Of a stretch of DNA of 64,000 nt, positions 39,205-49,712 are shown in pieces. Position 1 is the first letter of the stretch. Each line of letters begins with the position of its first letter. Below the pieces are notes generated by a model. The model searched no databases and was not told the DNA's origin. It saw only the letters and a list, made by a program, of their open reading frames with translations. The DNA is from Caprella mutica (taxonomy: Eukaryota > Arthropoda > Malacostraca > Amphipoda > Caprellidae): positions 124,001 to 188,000 of the forward strand of contig CANNZV010000514.1 in assembly GCA_947561585.1 (NCBI GenBank), read 5' to 3'. The translations under genes and the position numbers were made by a program.

Positions 39205-39450
39205 TGAATTGGTATCCCTGATATTGGTATCCCTGATATTGGTACACATGATAATGGTATCCATGATAATAGTATCCCTGATATTGGTATCCCTGATATT
39301 GATATACATGATAATGGTATCCATGATAATGGTATCCCTGATATTGGTATCCCTGATATTGGTATCCCTGATATTGCTATACATGATAATGGTATCCCTG
39401 ATATTGGTATCCATGATACCTGCAGGTATCATGGATACCAATTGAAATAA
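39205..39450. repeat. 15-bp array inside palindromic ends
   Basis: Units GGTATCCCTGATATT and GGTATCCATGATAAT (about 14 copies) end in a palindrome, ATGATACCTGCAGGTATCAT. The outer words are inverted copies: GAATTGGTATCC on the left and GGATACCAATTGAAATAA on the right. Right-hand flanking sequence (for example TATACCCTACTGCCAAAAAT) is related to that to the right of the short array-free palindrome at 51,594-51,652, so both appear to be copies of one family. Confidence 0.8.
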
Positions 39451-39749
39451 TGAGTTATAAAATAAAATAAATTCTTACGTGCTCAAAAATGTGGAACCGT
39501 TCAGTATCTCGGAATTTATACCCTACTGCCAAAAATATTTTTATTGCTAATTCAGTCCATCCAAAAACACTTTCACTTGAAAGGACATAACTACATTGAA
39601 TCAGGAAAATTAATAATGAAATATTATTTTAAATTCATAATACCTTATACTTTGATGTGAAAATATGATCAAATAATTTGCTCTCTATAAAGTTGAGCTG
39701 CAAAATGAAAAGTACGAAGCATTGACTCTAAGTGAGATGTGAAGGTATG

Positions 39750-39975
39750 CAGTAGAACTCCTCTATAGTGAACTCCAACTAGTTCACTATAGAGAGTTTA
39801 CTCGACTATAGAGGATTTAAGAGATGAATAGAAAACTGGCCTTTTCATGGCTGAATGTAGAAAACACTTTATTTATTTTTGAAATAAATTCATTATACAG
39901 GGTATTTCATTCATCAGGACTCTAAAAATCAGGATGGTTCACTACACATGACTTCACTATAGAGGAGTTGCACTG
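39750..39975. mobile_element. 226-bp Tigger/pogo-like MITE
   Basis: The ends CAGTAGAACTCCTCTATAG and CTATAGAGGAGTTGCACTG are inverted repeats of the type carried by pogo/Tigger elements (CAGTxxAACTCC). Several further CACTATAGAG words lie inside in both orientations. No coding capacity. No perfect TA pair is seen. Confidence 0.65.
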
Positions 39976-39977
39976 GT

Positions 39978-40164
39978 AGGACTCCTCTTTCATGAAATAC
40001 AACTAATTTACTATATAGAGATTCATAGAAAACTTTAGTCGTTTGTGGCAGACTAAACTAAATACATTCGCTATATAGGTAAGTTCGTTATACATGACTC
40101 TACTACTGTATACAGGATGACTCACTATACAGGAGTTCACTATAGTCTATACAGGAGAACCATT
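39978..40164. mobile_element. Second Tigger/pogo-like MITE fragment, adjacent
   Basis: It begins with GGACTCCTCTTTCATGAAAT and contains CACTATACAGGAGTTCACTA then TAGTCTATACAGGAG on the right, again inverted relative to the left end. It is a diverged relative of the element directly before it, with uncertain boundaries. Confidence 0.4.
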
Positions 40165-41258
40165 GTGCACGATATAGCTTATTAGTTTATTTGAGTTGTT
40201 TTTACCTGGGAAATATTCAAAGAACTAAATTTGCATTATTGTCAAAATTGGTATAAACAAACGTTACTTGAAAAAACGTTTATGTGGCGTTCAAACGTTC
40301 ACAACTGTAACGCCATCTCTTATATTCTGTTTCGATGTAATTTAAATTATATACAAATATCAGTGATTTAAGACACACAGCAAAATGGTTAATTATCAAT
40401 TAGTCATGATTTATGAATTCAGATACAACTTATAATCAGGTGGATCTGTCCTTTAATTAAGCATAGGAACATTATAAGCTTAATAGCTTATGTCGTTTGT
40501 AAAATCTCTAGCGTTTCACATTTATATGTTTTTAATCATGCAAAATATGTCTTTCATCTCTGTGAGGAAAATTTATTACCATTGTAAGACATTTATTTAT
40601 CCTTCTCTATTTTCCCTCTCATCTCGAAAAGTACTCCTAATTTCAAAAAAAGGTGAACGCAGTTATTTTTGTAGATCATTTTTACATATTGTAAACAATA
40701 TTATTTCTTAGAGTAGACTAATGCGATTTTAACTTTTTGTATTTATTCCATACGTTACCAATACCTAATTAAATCCCTATATGTACCATTATAATTAATA
40801 TCTTATAACTAGGGTTGTGACAATATGTTTTTAGCATAAAATATCATTTTTTATGTTTTCTTGATGTTGAAGTATGTGTTTTCTAAATAAAGCATATTAT
40901 CAATAAAAAAAATGCTTTTATCCATTGAAAAATTCCAAGTGACTGCAAATGAAACAGAAACACTTTTTGTGGTTTAAAGAATTATTTTCATATGAATTTT
41001 TTTTGACATGATATGGTAGATAGAGATTAATTAGTTAGTAATTTGAACTATTTCATCTGAAATCACTATTTTCAGAGTAAATAGTGTCCTTATTAATTAG
41101 CATAAGTTTAAGTGATCATTCGATAGATGGCGTTGTTAACATTATTTCCAGACAGATGACCTTTAATCTTCTTATAATTTTAGAAAATGTTTGAATATCT
41201 TCGTGAGCAAGTATATATAGTAAATCGAATTTCAAATATTTGTACACTGTGCAGTATA
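40165..41258. other. Non-coding stretch with a lone hAT-like end
   Basis: TAGGGTTGTGACAATATG near 40,813 matches the terminal sequence of the hAT-like elements at 56,815 and 60,186, but no partner end is evident. A second CTCF-like word, GATAGATGGCGTTG, lies near 41,122-41,136. No exon recognised. Confidence 0.45.
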
Positions 41259-41962
41259 CAGGGTAGCATATACAACAACTATAGAAGACATGTACAGTTT
41301 TCTTTGTAGTATCATATTGTTTGTTGAACCCTTTTCATCCACAGTTGAATTTTCATAAAGTTTTAATCATTTTGTGAATATAACAACGACTTTATTGTTG
41401 GGTGGTGCAAATGATTAGAAAACAGACAATGAAGTAAGGTCAAACATCAAAAATATCTTTATTAGACAAAATCCCCATTGAGAAAACAGATTTATTTTTA
41501 GGTATTAAGAATATCATATAACTAATATAAATATTGACAATCTGGAGAAAAATGTTTAAGTACAAAAATGAAAGCACAAGTTTAAATTTGCTGAACAAAA
41601 TTGATTTAGTCTTCATATCGCACTGTCTTCTTGCGACCTGAAAGACCCTACCTTGTCAAAATTTTCTCCATGCAGATTGTCAATATGTATTTTATAAAAG
41701 GAATAGTTAAATGACTATTCTTAAAACATAGAAATAAATCTGTTTTATTAATGGGGATTTGGTCTAATAAAGATATTTTTAATGATTGAACTTACTTCAT
41801 TGTCTGTTTTCTAATCATTTGCACCACCCATCAATTAGTCGTTGTTATATTCACAAAAATGATTAAAACTTCATGAAAATTTAACTATGGATGGAGAAGG
41901 GTTCAATAAACAAAATGATACTTAAAAGAGAACTCTACCTTCAATAGTTGTTGAAATGGGCA
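41259..41962. mobile_element. ~700-bp MITE with ~260-bp inverted arms
   Basis: The left arm (41,259 to about 41,520, starting CAGGGTAGCATATACAACAA) is the inverse of about 41,690-41,962. Shared blocks include AACAACTAT, TTGTTGAACCC versus GGGTTCAATAA, ATCATTTTGTGAATATAACA, and GACAATGAAGTAAG versus its complement. The spacer of about 170 bp carries no ORF. TA precedes the left end; the right end is degraded. Confidence 0.7.
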
Positions 41963-41978
41963 AATTTTAATTTGGGTA

Positions 41979-42607
41979 CAGGAAAACCTCGTAGTAGACC
42001 AGAGTTACGTTCCAAGTTAGTTTGATCTAGTAAGAAAGTCACTTTATTAGTTTCCTACTAGACCAACATAGTTTTCTCTAAAAGTGAAGCGGTGACTTTA
42101 ACATTTCGATAGCTCATTTTGTATATTATAACTTTAATGCCAAAATAATGGTCACAAACATACCAATTTTGAAGGGAAACAAATTTAGAAACAGTATATA
42201 TTTTTTTGTTTCAATTAGAATGAATATACTATTTTTTTCAATTAAATTATCATTTTATGAAATTATAATAGTCGTCACTGTATCTAGTTTTCTTTAACTT
42301 TTCACATCAATTATTTTTAGCACAGACTCTACCATTAAATATGAAACCGGTTCTGCCTTATGTTTTATCCTAAAAACAGCGTACAAAGATATAATACATC
42401 AGTCAAATTAGAGATTTATCTTTAAAACAGTATTGTAATTATTACTCCTTGTAATATTTACACTAGAATAACTGTCAGGTGACAAAAACCGTGTTTTGTC
42501 TAGTACGAGGTTTTTTCAAGTACAGTTTTAAAAATTTCTAGGTCTAAACTCTAATAGGTCTAGGAGGTATGTCTACTAGGAGGCTGGTCTAAAGCAAGGT
42601 TTTGCTG
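41979..42607. mobile_element. 629-bp Tigger/pogo-like MITE
   Basis: The left end CAGGAAAACCTCGTAGTAGA then CCAG and the right end CTGGTCTAAAGCAAGGTTTTGCTG are inverted repeats, each bordered by TA (41,977-41,978 and 42,608-42,609). CAG-AAACCTCG ends with TA duplication are characteristic of Tigger/pogo. Similar words recur inside (CTAGACCAACATAG, CTAGTACGAGGTTTTTTC). No transposase ORF. Confidence 0.78.
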
Positions 42608-42929
42608 TACACTCTTTTGTGGGTCATCCTGGATATAGTAAATTAGTAACTAAAACTATTTATAAGTTATATTATAGCCTGGACTTTTAGGAACTAAAAA
42701 AAAATTTTAGGGCCTTGAAAAGGCATTTTAGGTAAACTGGAAATTTGGTATATTCAGGGTGTCAGACACTTTTGTTGCCAAGCTTTAACATAAGGTATCA
42801 ATCGTCGTAATATACATTTTATATTCTATGAAGGTATAGTCTAAAATGCTCAGTTAAAGAGTTACAAGGGTAGGAAAGTATATGTACCATATATTATTAT
42901 TAGTTAACATGATGGTTTTAATGTTGAGA

Positions 42930-43268
42930 CCAGATTATGTGCACTTGGTAGAGCGCATACCTTCGCCTCCGCTTTGACCCGTTTTCTTCCAAAATTGAGG
43001 TAACTGCTAACTGGATAATAACCAATCGTCCCACCAAGTTTCATGCAATATGGTACAATACTTTTTGAGTTATCGAGTTATAAATGACCGTGACCTTGAC
43101 CTTTGACTGGGTCACTCCCAAAAGACTAGCAGCAGGTCACTGGACATGGACCAATCGTTTCACCAAATTTCAGGCAATTTGGTTGAACACTTTTTCAGTT
43201 AAGCGAATAACAAGATGATAAATAAATAAATAAATTCCGATAAAAAATATAACCAAGATTGCGAAGGT
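42930..43268. repeat. Dispersed repeat with CCTTGACCTTTGAC module, copy 2
   Basis: It matches the copy at 6,640-7,235 from GTGCACTTGGTAGAGCGCAT to the terminal AAGATTGCGAAGGTAAT, but with one internal module rather than several. The left half of the terminal hairpin is partly lost here. Confidence 0.78.
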
Positions 43269-43341
43269 AATAAGAAACAAAACATTGTTAACAGTAATTA
43301 TTATGAGCACAAGAAACGAATTCTTAAATTAGGTTACATGT

Positions 43342-43458
43342 TTACAAAGTGTGTTCAAACTGCCGCCCATTTGTTGCGATGCAGGCGTTCAAACGTTTGT
43401 CAGATGATTGGCGGACGCGAGCAAAGACACCAGGAGTTTCACGAATCGTTTCGGAGGC
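43342..43458 (-). pseudogene. C-terminal remnant of a DDE transposase
   Basis: The minus strand reads ASETIRETPGVFARVRQSSD then KRLNACIATNGRQFEHTL and a stop. This resembles the end of the intact DD41D transposase at 45,613 (KRLQLCVERNGGHVEGN) and the usual NGG-H-E terminal motif of that group. A stop codon sits directly upstream, and no catalytic residues remain. Confidence 0.7.
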
Positions 43459-44280
43459 TTAGACAATCCTGCCGATCAGGTCCTGTTCAGATTGAAATTA
43501 TTTTGCCCAGCTTCAAGTCCTTGTAAATCTTTAACGAAGCATTTTAGACCATACCTTCATAGAATACAAAGTGTTTATTTCGACGATCACAACCTTATGT
43601 TATATATAGTTTGGCAACAAAAGTATCGGTATAATCAATAGATTAGGCCGTAATGCAAAATGCATATTGGAAATATGCATATTATATGCCAGAAATTGTT
43701 TAATATTGTGTGTATATTTTATGCTCAAGGTTAATTACAGAATTTAAAATAAAGTTAATCTGTATACAGTTATGTTTTGTACTTGGGAGGTTTGAATGGA
43801 ACGAAGGGGTAATCTCAAGTTTTTATTTTTACTGCAAAATTTTCAACGTTTGAAAACAAAATACATACTTATAACAAAGTCTTTTTAATTTAGACTTCTT
43901 TGATAATAAGTCAATTTCAAACAGTGGAATTGCTATTTATTATAAAATAATATTTCAGGTTTTCGAAAGTGAATCCCCCATTATCTGCTAATGTATGTAG
44001 TTTTTTACTGGGGAAACACCAGTACAGACAAGCCTCGCTTTAAGTACAACTCACTTCAGTAAAAGTGGTTCTTATTTCGAGTCATGTTTCGAAGTAAGAA
44101 CCGTTCGTAGACATAGAAAACGGAGATAATTTTTTATGATTATTTCACGGTAACTAAAAATACATGAAAATTAAAATCCAGATAAGGTTATTAGAATTAA
44201 TTTGTTCAGAAATTCAACATGTACCATTTTAGGGTTAGTTCCGTGTTATTGCACGGTTCCATATTTTCGAACACGTGAAA

Positions 44281-44625
44281 ATAGACCGGGATCCCAGGGG
44301 GGTCAGCCTAGCTGGAAAAGTTACCGATTTTAAATAGTGTCACAGTGTCTGGCACCAATTGCCGACCTAGGATCTGTACGTCTGCCGGGTCTCACCTGGT
44401 GGGTGCAGTCATGGGCGGGGTTTCAATGGTAGTCAAAACTAAGCTAGATTAGCTGAATAGGTTACCACTTGAAACTAATTGTAAAATGTCCAGCATAACC
44501 CCATGAATCATTAAATGTTACTGCCAGACGTTTTCAGTGGTGGGTTGTCTCCGCCAGACGCCCAAGATGACGACCCCAAAACTAAGCTAGATTAGCTGTA
44601 GAGGTTACCACTTGAAACTAATTGC
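44281..44625. repeat. Inner inverted repeat of the Tigger-like element, left copy
   Basis: A GC-richer block (GGGTCAGCCTAGCTGGAAAA, GTCTGCCGGGTCTCACCTGG, GCTAGATTAGCTGAATAGGT) occurs as the reverse complement at 51,236-51,568. Each copy contains two versions of AAGCTAGATTAGCTG followed by GGTTACCACTTGAAACTAAT. The same family supplies the flanks of the foldback-like insertion. Confidence 0.8.
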
Positions 44626-44885
44626 TCACTACTAGGTATGTACAAAATTTATAGGTACGCTACCTATACACAGTACAGTGTCTTAATTCATTATTTTTAT
44701 CAAATGAGTTATCAAAATAATTCTTTTAAAGGGGCATTTCAGTCAATTTTTGTTTTCTTAATATTAATGTTGAACGATCACTTAGTAAGAATAAAGCATT
44801 CTTGTTGAATTAAACGGTTGAAAAAAATATAACAAGCGATATATATCATATTTTATAAATTTGATTTAGTTCCTGCGTCCTCCTA

Positions 44886-44899
44886 CAGATGGCGCCACC
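44886..44899 (+). promoter_or_regulatory. CTCF-like motif inside a MITE (first)
   Basis: CAGATGGCGCCACC fits the AGATGGCGC core reported for insect CTCF sites. It lies inside the TTAA-flanked MITE, 240 bp from a second copy in the same orientation. Binding is not established. Confidence 0.35.
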
Positions 44900-45125
44900 A
44901 CTCTGTACTATTTGTTTACATTTTACAGCTGATAACATGTAAACAATTTTTATATCAACAGTATTAACTGCTAATTTATGAAGAGATGGTTTTCTTTTCA
45001 AAACTAAATTTAAATGACTCGAATGGCAGTTTTCAATTTTCACCATTTTCAAGATTCAAGTCTGGTACTGGTTATCATTTTGTTTACGTACTACAATGAT
45101 TAGTTCGTCGATCCACCACAGTCCA

Positions 45126-45140
45126 CAGATGGCGCCACTA
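45126..45140 (+). promoter_or_regulatory. CTCF-like motif inside a MITE (second)
   Basis: CAGATGGCGCCACTA, same core and orientation as the site at 44,886, preceded here by GTCCA, which makes the upstream half closer to the CTCF consensus (CCA). Binding is not established. Confidence 0.35.
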
Positions 45141-45312
45141 ATTTGCAATATACTTTTTATATATACATTTCTAAAATCAACGAATATTCTAATGTTACAT
45201 AAATAAATATACTAAATCGATTTAGGACCAATTTGGCTGAACTGCCCCTTTAAAGTACTAAGCAGTTATTATTTAATTTTTAATAAAATAAACCTTTCAA
45301 TTTCAGAGATTT

Positions 45313-47022
45313 CAGGGTGTCCCAGAAAAAAGGAAACCCATTTTCAAATTAGTTTATTTTAGAAAATATTAAAACTATAAGAATTCTGAAAACACTGTTT
45401 TATACGTTTACACTTTCTGCATCCCTTGTGAAAAATTAAAAATGCTGCAGCAAATTTAGCAAAAGGAAAAAAAAGTGCTTGCGCGGGCACGATATATTTC
45501 TTAAACATCCGGTAGTATTAAAAATTAAATCCTAAGGTTTATTACAAATAAGAGACAAATTAAAGAGATTTATTAACATTGGAACCGCAATACTTATTTC
45601 CAAGGTGTAAGGTTAATTTCCCTCGACATGTCCTCCATTTCTTTCTACACATAATTGCAGCCTTTTTCTCATTCCAGCAAAAACTCTTTTAACTAAATCC
45701 GGATTTTCTTTTAGTAAATTAACTTCGTTTACAATTCTCTCTCTCAAATCGTCTGTGTTTTCTGGAGGAGAAAAGTACACTTTGCTCTTGAGGTGTCCCC
45801 AAAGGAAAAAATCGCACGGTGTCAAGTCCGGCGATCTGGGCGGCCACTCAATTGGATGGTTCAGTACAATAATGCGATCGTTGAAATGATCATGTAGCAA
45901 TTCTTGAACTGCACGACTTCTATGTGCTGGAGCACCATCCTGAATCCACCATAGCCTATTAAATCTGTTTGGGTAAATTTGATGCAGCTCAGGAATTATT
46001 CTTTCTGTAATTAGGTTTAAGTATTTATCTCCATTCATATTATTTTCGTAGAAGATAGGGCCCACAAGTCGTCCGTTTCCACACATTCCCATCCATACAG
46101 AAACTTTCTCCCTGCACATTGTTACGTCGAAGTTGAAATTTGGAGGATTATTTCTGGGTGCATACTGGCGAATGTTATAATTATTGACTCTTCCATTCAT
46201 ATGAAATGCTGCTTCATCACCAATCACGATGTCTTCTACGAAGCGAGCATTTTTTTGCAGAAACCAATTTGAAGAATTTAGGCGGAGAGGTAAATCCGGT
46301 TCTAATAGTTCATGCCGTACATGAATCTTGTAAGCATGATACCTTACATCGTTTCTAACAATCCGGTTAAATGTGCTTTTACTGATGTCCAACCCGTTCC
46401 TTCTCGTTGATATTTTTGAATTCTCAATTAGCTTTTCACGAACACGATTAATGTTTTCCCTTGTTCGTTCTGTTCTCCTGCAACCCGATCGCTCTCTGTT
46501 TAAATTCGAAGTTGTTCCTTCAGTTTTGAACTTATTAACATTTGTCCATATGGTCTTCTTAGTTGGCGAAGCTCTTTCCGGAAAGCGTTGTTCAAAATCT
46601 TGTTGAACCAGTTTAAAGCTTCCAGTTCTTAAATAACTTGTCACCACAAAAACTCGTTGTTCTTTTGAGAGTTGCATTTTGGGGTTTTGAAATATGCAAT
46701 AAAAATTACCGTGTTAAAATTAAAAATTCCTGATTTTATTATAGGTATCCATTGTATCATGAATACAAACTAATAAATTTTGTTTTGTTTGTTGGTATCA
46801 TCAACGGACCAAAAATGAGGACTTCCTCGCGCAAGCACTTTTTTTTTCCTTCTGCTAAATTCGCTGCAGCATTTTTAATTTTTGTTGTAACATTATTAAT
46901 TTTTCACAAGGGATGCAGAAAGTGTAAACGTATAAAACAGTGTTTTCAGAATTCTTATAGTTTTAATATTTTCTAAAATAAACTAATTTGAAAATGGGTT
47001 TCCTTTTTTCTGGGACACCCTG
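45313..47022 (-). mobile_element. Complete DD41D-type mariner-like transposon
   Basis: The 1,710-bp element has long inverted repeats of about 180-195 bp starting CAGGGTGTCCCAGAAAAAAG. TA follows the right end (47,023-47,024), while the left flank is TT, so the duplication is imperfect. The two arms differ mainly by an insertion/deletion of about 18 bp near the AAAAATTAA stretch and are otherwise near-identical. It encloses a single uninterrupted transposase gene on the minus strand. It sits inside the Tigger-like element, so it inserted later. Confidence 0.88.
45613..46677 (-). CDS. Mariner-superfamily (DD41D) transposase, intact ORF
   Basis: This is a 354-residue transposase that would bind the element's inverted repeats and cut and paste it at TA sites. 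The N-terminus (about 1-110) looks like the helix-turn-helix domain common in these proteins, with MQLSKEQRVFVVTSYLRTGS at the start and KKTIWTNVNKFKTEGT. The DDE catalytic core shows the first Asp in VIGDEAAFHMNG, the second in WIQDGAPAHRS and the third in PPRSPDLTPCDFFLWG. There are 41 residues between the second and third Asp, placing it with DD41D (rosa/Visitor-type) mariners. The C-terminus ends RNGGHVEGN. There is no stop, frameshift or lost catalytic residue, so it could be functional. ATG 46,677 is the first Met of the conserved domain. A decayed relative lies at 7,958-9,046. Confidence 0.9.
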   Translation of the reverse strand: MQLSKEQRVFVVTSYLRTGSFKLVQQDFEQRFPERASPTKKTIWTNVNKFKTEGTTSNLNRERSGCRRTERTRENINRVREKLIENSKISTRRNGLDISKSTFNRIVRNDVRYHAYKIHVRHELLEPDLPLRLNSSNWFLQKNARFVEDIVIGDEAAFHMNGRVNNYNIRQYAPRNNPPNFNFDVTMCREKVSVWMGMCGNGRLVGPIFYENNMNGDKYLNLITERIIPELHQIYPNRFNRLWWIQDGAPAHRSRAVQELLHDHFNDRIIVLNHPIEWPPRSPDLTPCDFFLWGHLKSKVYFSPPENTDDLRERIVNEVNLLKENPDLVKRVFAGMRKRLQLCVERNGGHVEGN

Positions 47023-47689
47023 TATAGAAGACCTTTGTTAAATTATGACTAGGTTATCTAAAATTAAAAAAGTATATTTTATTCAAAAAAAAATAGTACC
47101 TAATAATTTATTAGTACTATATACTATACACTGAGTATACAGGCTAGGAAGAGTTATTCTGATTACACTTTAAAAATATTAAATTGTCTAAAGAACTTGT
47201 GGGTGCAGTTCAAAGTAACTCTTTGATTTGCTTATAGGTAGTTTTTTATCCAAAAACATATATAGCATGACGCCATGGAGATATAGTCTACTATTTATTA
47301 TTAAATACAGTAATCATTATTCTTAGAACAGTAACATAAATTTTCATGATAAGAATTATTATTCATTCAATAATATGGTTTACACAGTTGGCTCAATAAA
47401 TGTTACATGGGGTTATGCTGGATATTTTTCAATTAGTTTCAAGTGGGTGCGTAGAAACACCGGAACGTACCAAAAAGGACCGGAACGGACAAAAACGGAG
47501 TGCAACGGAAGCAAATATGTATGTTAGAGTACTGTTTGCATCCTTTTGAATGCCCAGGGAATACTTGCATCAACATATAAAGAGATTAATCAAGAAAACG
47601 TAATTATTACAAGTTATTTCAGATAATCGTATACAAGATTCCGGGGTTTTAGAAACAACATACTGATAGTCTTTCCCTTTGCATGATAC

Positions 47690-48645
47690 GTGTACTGGTT
47701 GTGACTGTCTATTCCTATCCATTAATTTTTTATATGTCTATTCTTATCTACCTATCTATTCTTATCTATCTATTCTTATCTGTCTATTCTTATCTGTCTA
47801 TTCTTATCTCTTTATCTATTCTTATCTGTCTATTCTTATCTCTCTATCTATTCTTATCTGTCTATTCTTATCTCTCTATCTATTCTTATCTGTCTATTCT
47901 TATATGTCTATTCTTATCTCTCTATCTATTCTTATCTGTCTATTCTTATCTCTCTATCTATTCTTATCTGTCTATTCTTATCTGTATATTCTTATCTCTC
48001 TATCTATTCTTATCTGTCTATTCTTATCTCTCTATCTATTCTTATCTGTCTATTCTTATCTGTCTATTCTTATCTCTCTGTCTATTCTTATCTGCATATT
48101 CTTATCTGTATATTCTTATCTCTCTGTCTATTCTTATCTGTCTGTTCTTATCTCTCTATCTATTCTTATCTGTCTATTCTTATCTGTCTGTTCTTATCTC
48201 TCTATCTATTCTTATCTGTCTATTCTTATCTCTCTATCTATTCTTATCTATCTATTCTTATCTGTCTATTCTTATCTCTCTATCTATTCTTATCTGTCTA
48301 TTCTTATCTCTCTATCTATTCTTATCTATCTATTCTTATCTATCTATTCTTATCTGTCTATTCTTATCTCTCTGTCTATTCTTATCTGTATATTCTTATC
48401 TGTATATTCTTATCTCTCTGTCTATTCTTATCTCTCTATCTATTCTTATCTGTCTATTCTTATCTGTCTGTTCTTATCTCTCTATCTATTCTTATCTGTC
48501 TATTCTTATCTCTATCTATTCTTATCTCTCTATCTATTCTTATCTATCTATTCTTATCTGTCTTTTCTTATGAGTCAATTCTTATCTGTCGCTTCTAATT
48601 CATTAATTAATATCTGTCTATTATTATCCGTTCATTATTTTCTGT
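47690..48645. repeat. 14-18-bp CTATTCTTATCTGT array, forward half
   Basis: About 60 units built from TCTATTCTTATC with GTC, CTC and TATC linkers. It forms one side of the foldback-like element. Two overlapping plus-strand frames of about 300 codons (Tyr/Ser/Leu/Ile-rich) run through it but only reflect the repeat. Confidence 0.93.
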
Positions 48646-48654
48646 TTAACGGAT

Positions 48655-49570
48655 AAGAATAGACATAAAAGAATTAAAGGATAAGAATAGACAGATAAGA
48701 ATAGACAGATAAGAATTAACGGATTAGAATAGACAGATAAAAATTAAGAGATAAGAATAGACAGATAAGAATTAACGGATAGGAATAGACAGATAAGAAG
48801 ATACAGATAAGAATAGACAGATAAGACTTGATTTAATTCAGTAGGGGTTTAACGTCTGCTTCGGAACCAAAGGTCATATCACTGACGTCAAAAGGAAATT
48901 AAATACAAGGGACTGGAAGAAGCAGTCAGAGAGGAAAGTGGTTCCATGAACAAAGCCACTTACCACCGTCGGTGACAATGCTCATGGATGCAGAAAAGCT
49001 ACTCCGTGAGTGCGGTCACTTACCAAGGAATGGGAAGAAACGGGACACAAGCACCGGTGGCTGCACTCACGGATGGAAGAGGAAAATGAAGAGGTGATAG
49101 TAAATGAAGCCTACGAGCTTACCTAACATAAAAAATCTTAAGACCTCGTAGTTGGAGAGCATAGCCCTAGTGCTATCCTCTAAAAAAAAAAATTATAAAC
49201 AACATCCAAATTACAACAGTTTGGGGTGCAAGGGATGCTATCCCGCTTCTCTTCCATTCACCACAGACAGCTTCAGGATAGAGCCCCTGGTGGCACAGAT
49301 AAGATTAAACGGATATGAATAGGTAGATAAGAACAGACAGATAAGAATAGACTGATAAAATTTAACGGATAAGAATAGACAGATAAGGATAGACAGATAA
49401 AAACAGACAGATAAGAATATGCAGATAAGAATAGACAGAGAAGAATTGAAGGATAAGAATAGAAAGAAAAGATTTAACGGATAATAATAGATAGGTATGA
49501 ATTAACGTATAAGAATAGACAGATAAGAATTAACGGATAGGAATAGACAGAAAAAAATAGACAGGCACAA
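48655..49570. repeat. Same array in inverted orientation, interrupted
   Basis: AGATAAGAATAGACAG units, the reverse complement of the preceding array, are more degenerate (AATTAACGGAT linkers) and are split by the SINE-like insert at 48,828-49,297. The switch point near 48,650 makes the transcript or single strand a very long hairpin. Confidence 0.9.
48828..49297 (+). mobile_element. SINE-like retroposon, longest copy
   Basis: It starts near GTTTAACGTCTGCTTCGGAA and continues through AGGTCATATCACTGACGTC, GAAAAGCTACTCCGTGAGTG and AGCACCGGTGGCTGCACTCA. An internal A-rich stretch (CTCTAAAAAAAAAAATT) precedes a 3' part ending AGGATAGAGCCCCTGGTGGC. ACAGATAAGA occurs on both sides, but because the insert lies in an array of that word this is weak evidence of duplication. 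No tRNA-type A and B boxes could be assigned with confidence, hence SINE-like. Confidence 0.75.
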
Positions 49571-49712
49571 CCATGCAGTACACGTATCATGCAATGGAAA
49601 AGACTATCAGTTTGTTGTTTATACGATTATCTGAAATAACGCTAGTTGTAATAATTACGTTTTTCTTGATTAACCTCTTCATATGTCAATGCAAGTATTC
49701 TTTGGCAATATA

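Larger units (their letters stand above)
42755..43634. mobile_element. Mariner-like remnant with ~115-bp inverted repeats, interrupted by another repeat
   Basis: The left arm 42,755-42,880 (CAGGGTGTCAGACACTTTTG then TTGCCAAGC, later TTCTATGAAGGTATAGTCTA) is inverted at 43,515-43,634 (TAGACCATACCTTCATAGAA, later TTTGGCAACAAAAGT). Between them lie the C-terminal end of a transposase (43,342-43,458) and an inserted CCTTGACC-type repeat (42,930-43,268). The right terminus is degraded. Confidence 0.75.
44730..45249. mobile_element. 520-bp MITE with TTAA target duplication
   Basis: The ends AGGGGCATTTCAGTCAA and TTGGCTGAACTGCCCCT are inverted repeats, each bordered by TTAA (44,726-44,729 and 45,250-45,253). 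TTAA duplication is the piggyBac hallmark, although the end sequence AGGGGCA is not the usual piggyBac CCC/CCT terminus, so the superfamily is uncertain. It carries two copies of CAGATGGCGCCAC in the same orientation. Confidence 0.75.

Noticed and set aside
47679..48656. Two overlapping ~300-codon Tyr/Leu/Ser ORFs that look membrane-like
   Set aside because: They are translations of the CTATTCTTATCTGT array inside the foldback-like element, in two frames at the same time.
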